Assembly (NCBI RefSeq): GCF_004319545.1 | Contig: NZ_CP036313.1 | Coordinates: 3,350,501-3,414,500, forward strand | Length of the DNA stretch: 64,000 nt | DNA from: Desulfobacter hydrogenophilus | Lineage (GTDB): Bacteria; Desulfobacterota; Desulfobacteria; Desulfobacterales; Desulfobacteraceae | Direction: 5' to 3' | Shown here: piece after piece, positions 63,579-64,000 of the stretch | How positions within the stretch are numbered: position 1 is the first letter of the stretch | How the letters are laid out: each line of letters starts with the position of its first letter | Made by a program: the position numbers and the translations under genes | Notes under the pieces: model-generated | The model's input: only the letters and a program-made list of their open reading frames with translations | Database searches by the model: none | Told to the model about the DNA's origin: nothing

Positions 63579-64000
63579 TCAGACGTACTGGGTCTGGTTC
63601 TCGTTGTTTTCCCTTTCCAGGATTTCACCTATCAGATAAGCTTTTTCTTCCATGGCGCTTAGTCTGTCCATGACTTCCTGGGCGGATTTTTCAGGGACCA
63701 CCACCACCATGCCGATGCCGTTGTTAAAGGTTCTGTGCATGTCATGTTCCGGCACATTGCCTTCCTGTTGGATGATGTTGAATATGGGGGGAATCTGCCA
63801 TGATCCGTTATGAATGATGGCCTTGCATGCCTGGGGAATAACCCGGATAATGTTTTCATCTATACCGCCGCCTGTGATGTGAACCAGCCCGTGAACAGGC
63901 AGGTCGCGCATTAAGCTCAAAATGGTATATACATATATGATGGTGGGTTTGAGCAGTTCTTCTCCAAGCGTGCCATCAAGATCTTGTAGACGGGTATTGA
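63579..64000 (-). CDS. purM: Phosphoribosylaminoimidazole synthetase, 5' end beyond window
   Basis: The C-terminal 140 or so residues of PurM (AIR synthetase): LGEELLKPTIIYVYTILSLM, VHGLVHITGGGIDENIIRVI, then MHRTFNNGIGMVVVVPEKSA. The frame is open to the window edge, so the apparent ATG at 63920 is internal. It makes AIR from FGAM and ATP in purine synthesis. Confidence 0.93.
   Translation of the reverse strand, partial: NTRLQDLDGTLGEELLKPTIIYVYTILSLMRDLPVHGLVHITGGGIDENIIRVIPQACKAIIHNGSWQIPPIFNIIQQEGNVPEHDMHRTFNNGIGMVVVVPEKSAQEVMDRLSAMEEKAYLIGEILERENNENQTQYV

Noticed and set aside
63579..63920. Complete small gene at the right edge
   Set aside because: The frame is open beyond the ATG to the window end and matches the C-terminus of PurM.

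Overview
The window looks like a chromosomal segment of a Gram-negative sulfate-reducer-type deltaproteobacterium (Desulfobacterota, probably Desulfobacteraceae-like). This rests on LPS and outer-membrane biogenesis genes (lpxD, lpxA, lpxI, lpxB, bamA, skp, lolC/E, lolD), the protein signatures, and the heavy load of insertion sequences and small repeats. No taxonomic search was possible, so the placement is inference.

Region 1 (1-9.3 kb, minus strand) is the distal part of a surface-polysaccharide operon. It runs rfbB, rfbA, a double left-handed-beta-helix acyltransferase, two tandem FdtA/QdtA-type ketoisomerases, an antitoxin-like gene, a PIN-domain/FdtB aminotransferase fusion, a sulfotransferase, a Wzx-like flippase and a family-2 glycosyltransferase cut by the window edge. 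Together these predict a dTDP-3-acylamido-3,6-dideoxyhexose that is built into an exported repeat unit.

Region 2 (9.3-24.4 kb) is a graveyard inside the polysaccharide locus. It holds a gmd scar, a TnpB relic, three copies of a beta-CASP metallo-beta-lactamase gene (only one intact), a partly decayed segmental duplication (about 14.9-18.5 kb against 21.4-25.4 kb), IscB remnants with a candidate omega RNA, nested insertion sequences with clean target duplications, several MITEs, a family of about 107-bp structured repeats, a GH24 lysozyme, and HicBA, HEPN-MNT and broken PIN toxin-antitoxin genes.

Region 3 (24.4-36.2 kb, minus strand) is the proximal polysaccharide operon: an Ala-rich repeat protein, an outer-membrane barrel, Wza, Wzz, a BY-kinase with an internal insertion, and a TPR protein. 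Two insertion sequences interrupt it. A CpsB-type phosphatase lies upstream, its C-terminus rewritten by an IS end.

Region 4 (36.2-64 kb) is ordinary core genome with a few MITEs. It contains lysS-lolC/E-lolD-bamA-skp-lpxD-lpxA-lpxI-lpxB-corC, then an aromatic amino acid operon (pheA-aroE-aroA-aroK-lplA-thioesterase) preceded by an apparent Phe/Tyr leader-peptide attenuator, then tolC-fadD (minus), an SH3 protein, an unusual diadenylate-cyclase-like protein, nagZ, tsaD and partial purM. No tRNA, rRNA or CRISPR array was seen.

The most notable observations are the in-frame PIN-aminotransferase fusion beside an antitoxin-like gene, a 14-bp poly-G tract that could switch two acyltransferase domains between fused and separate forms, the complementary halves of one IscB/omega-RNA locus left in two duplicated blocks, the pheA leader, and the structured dispersed repeat with apparent compensatory stem changes.
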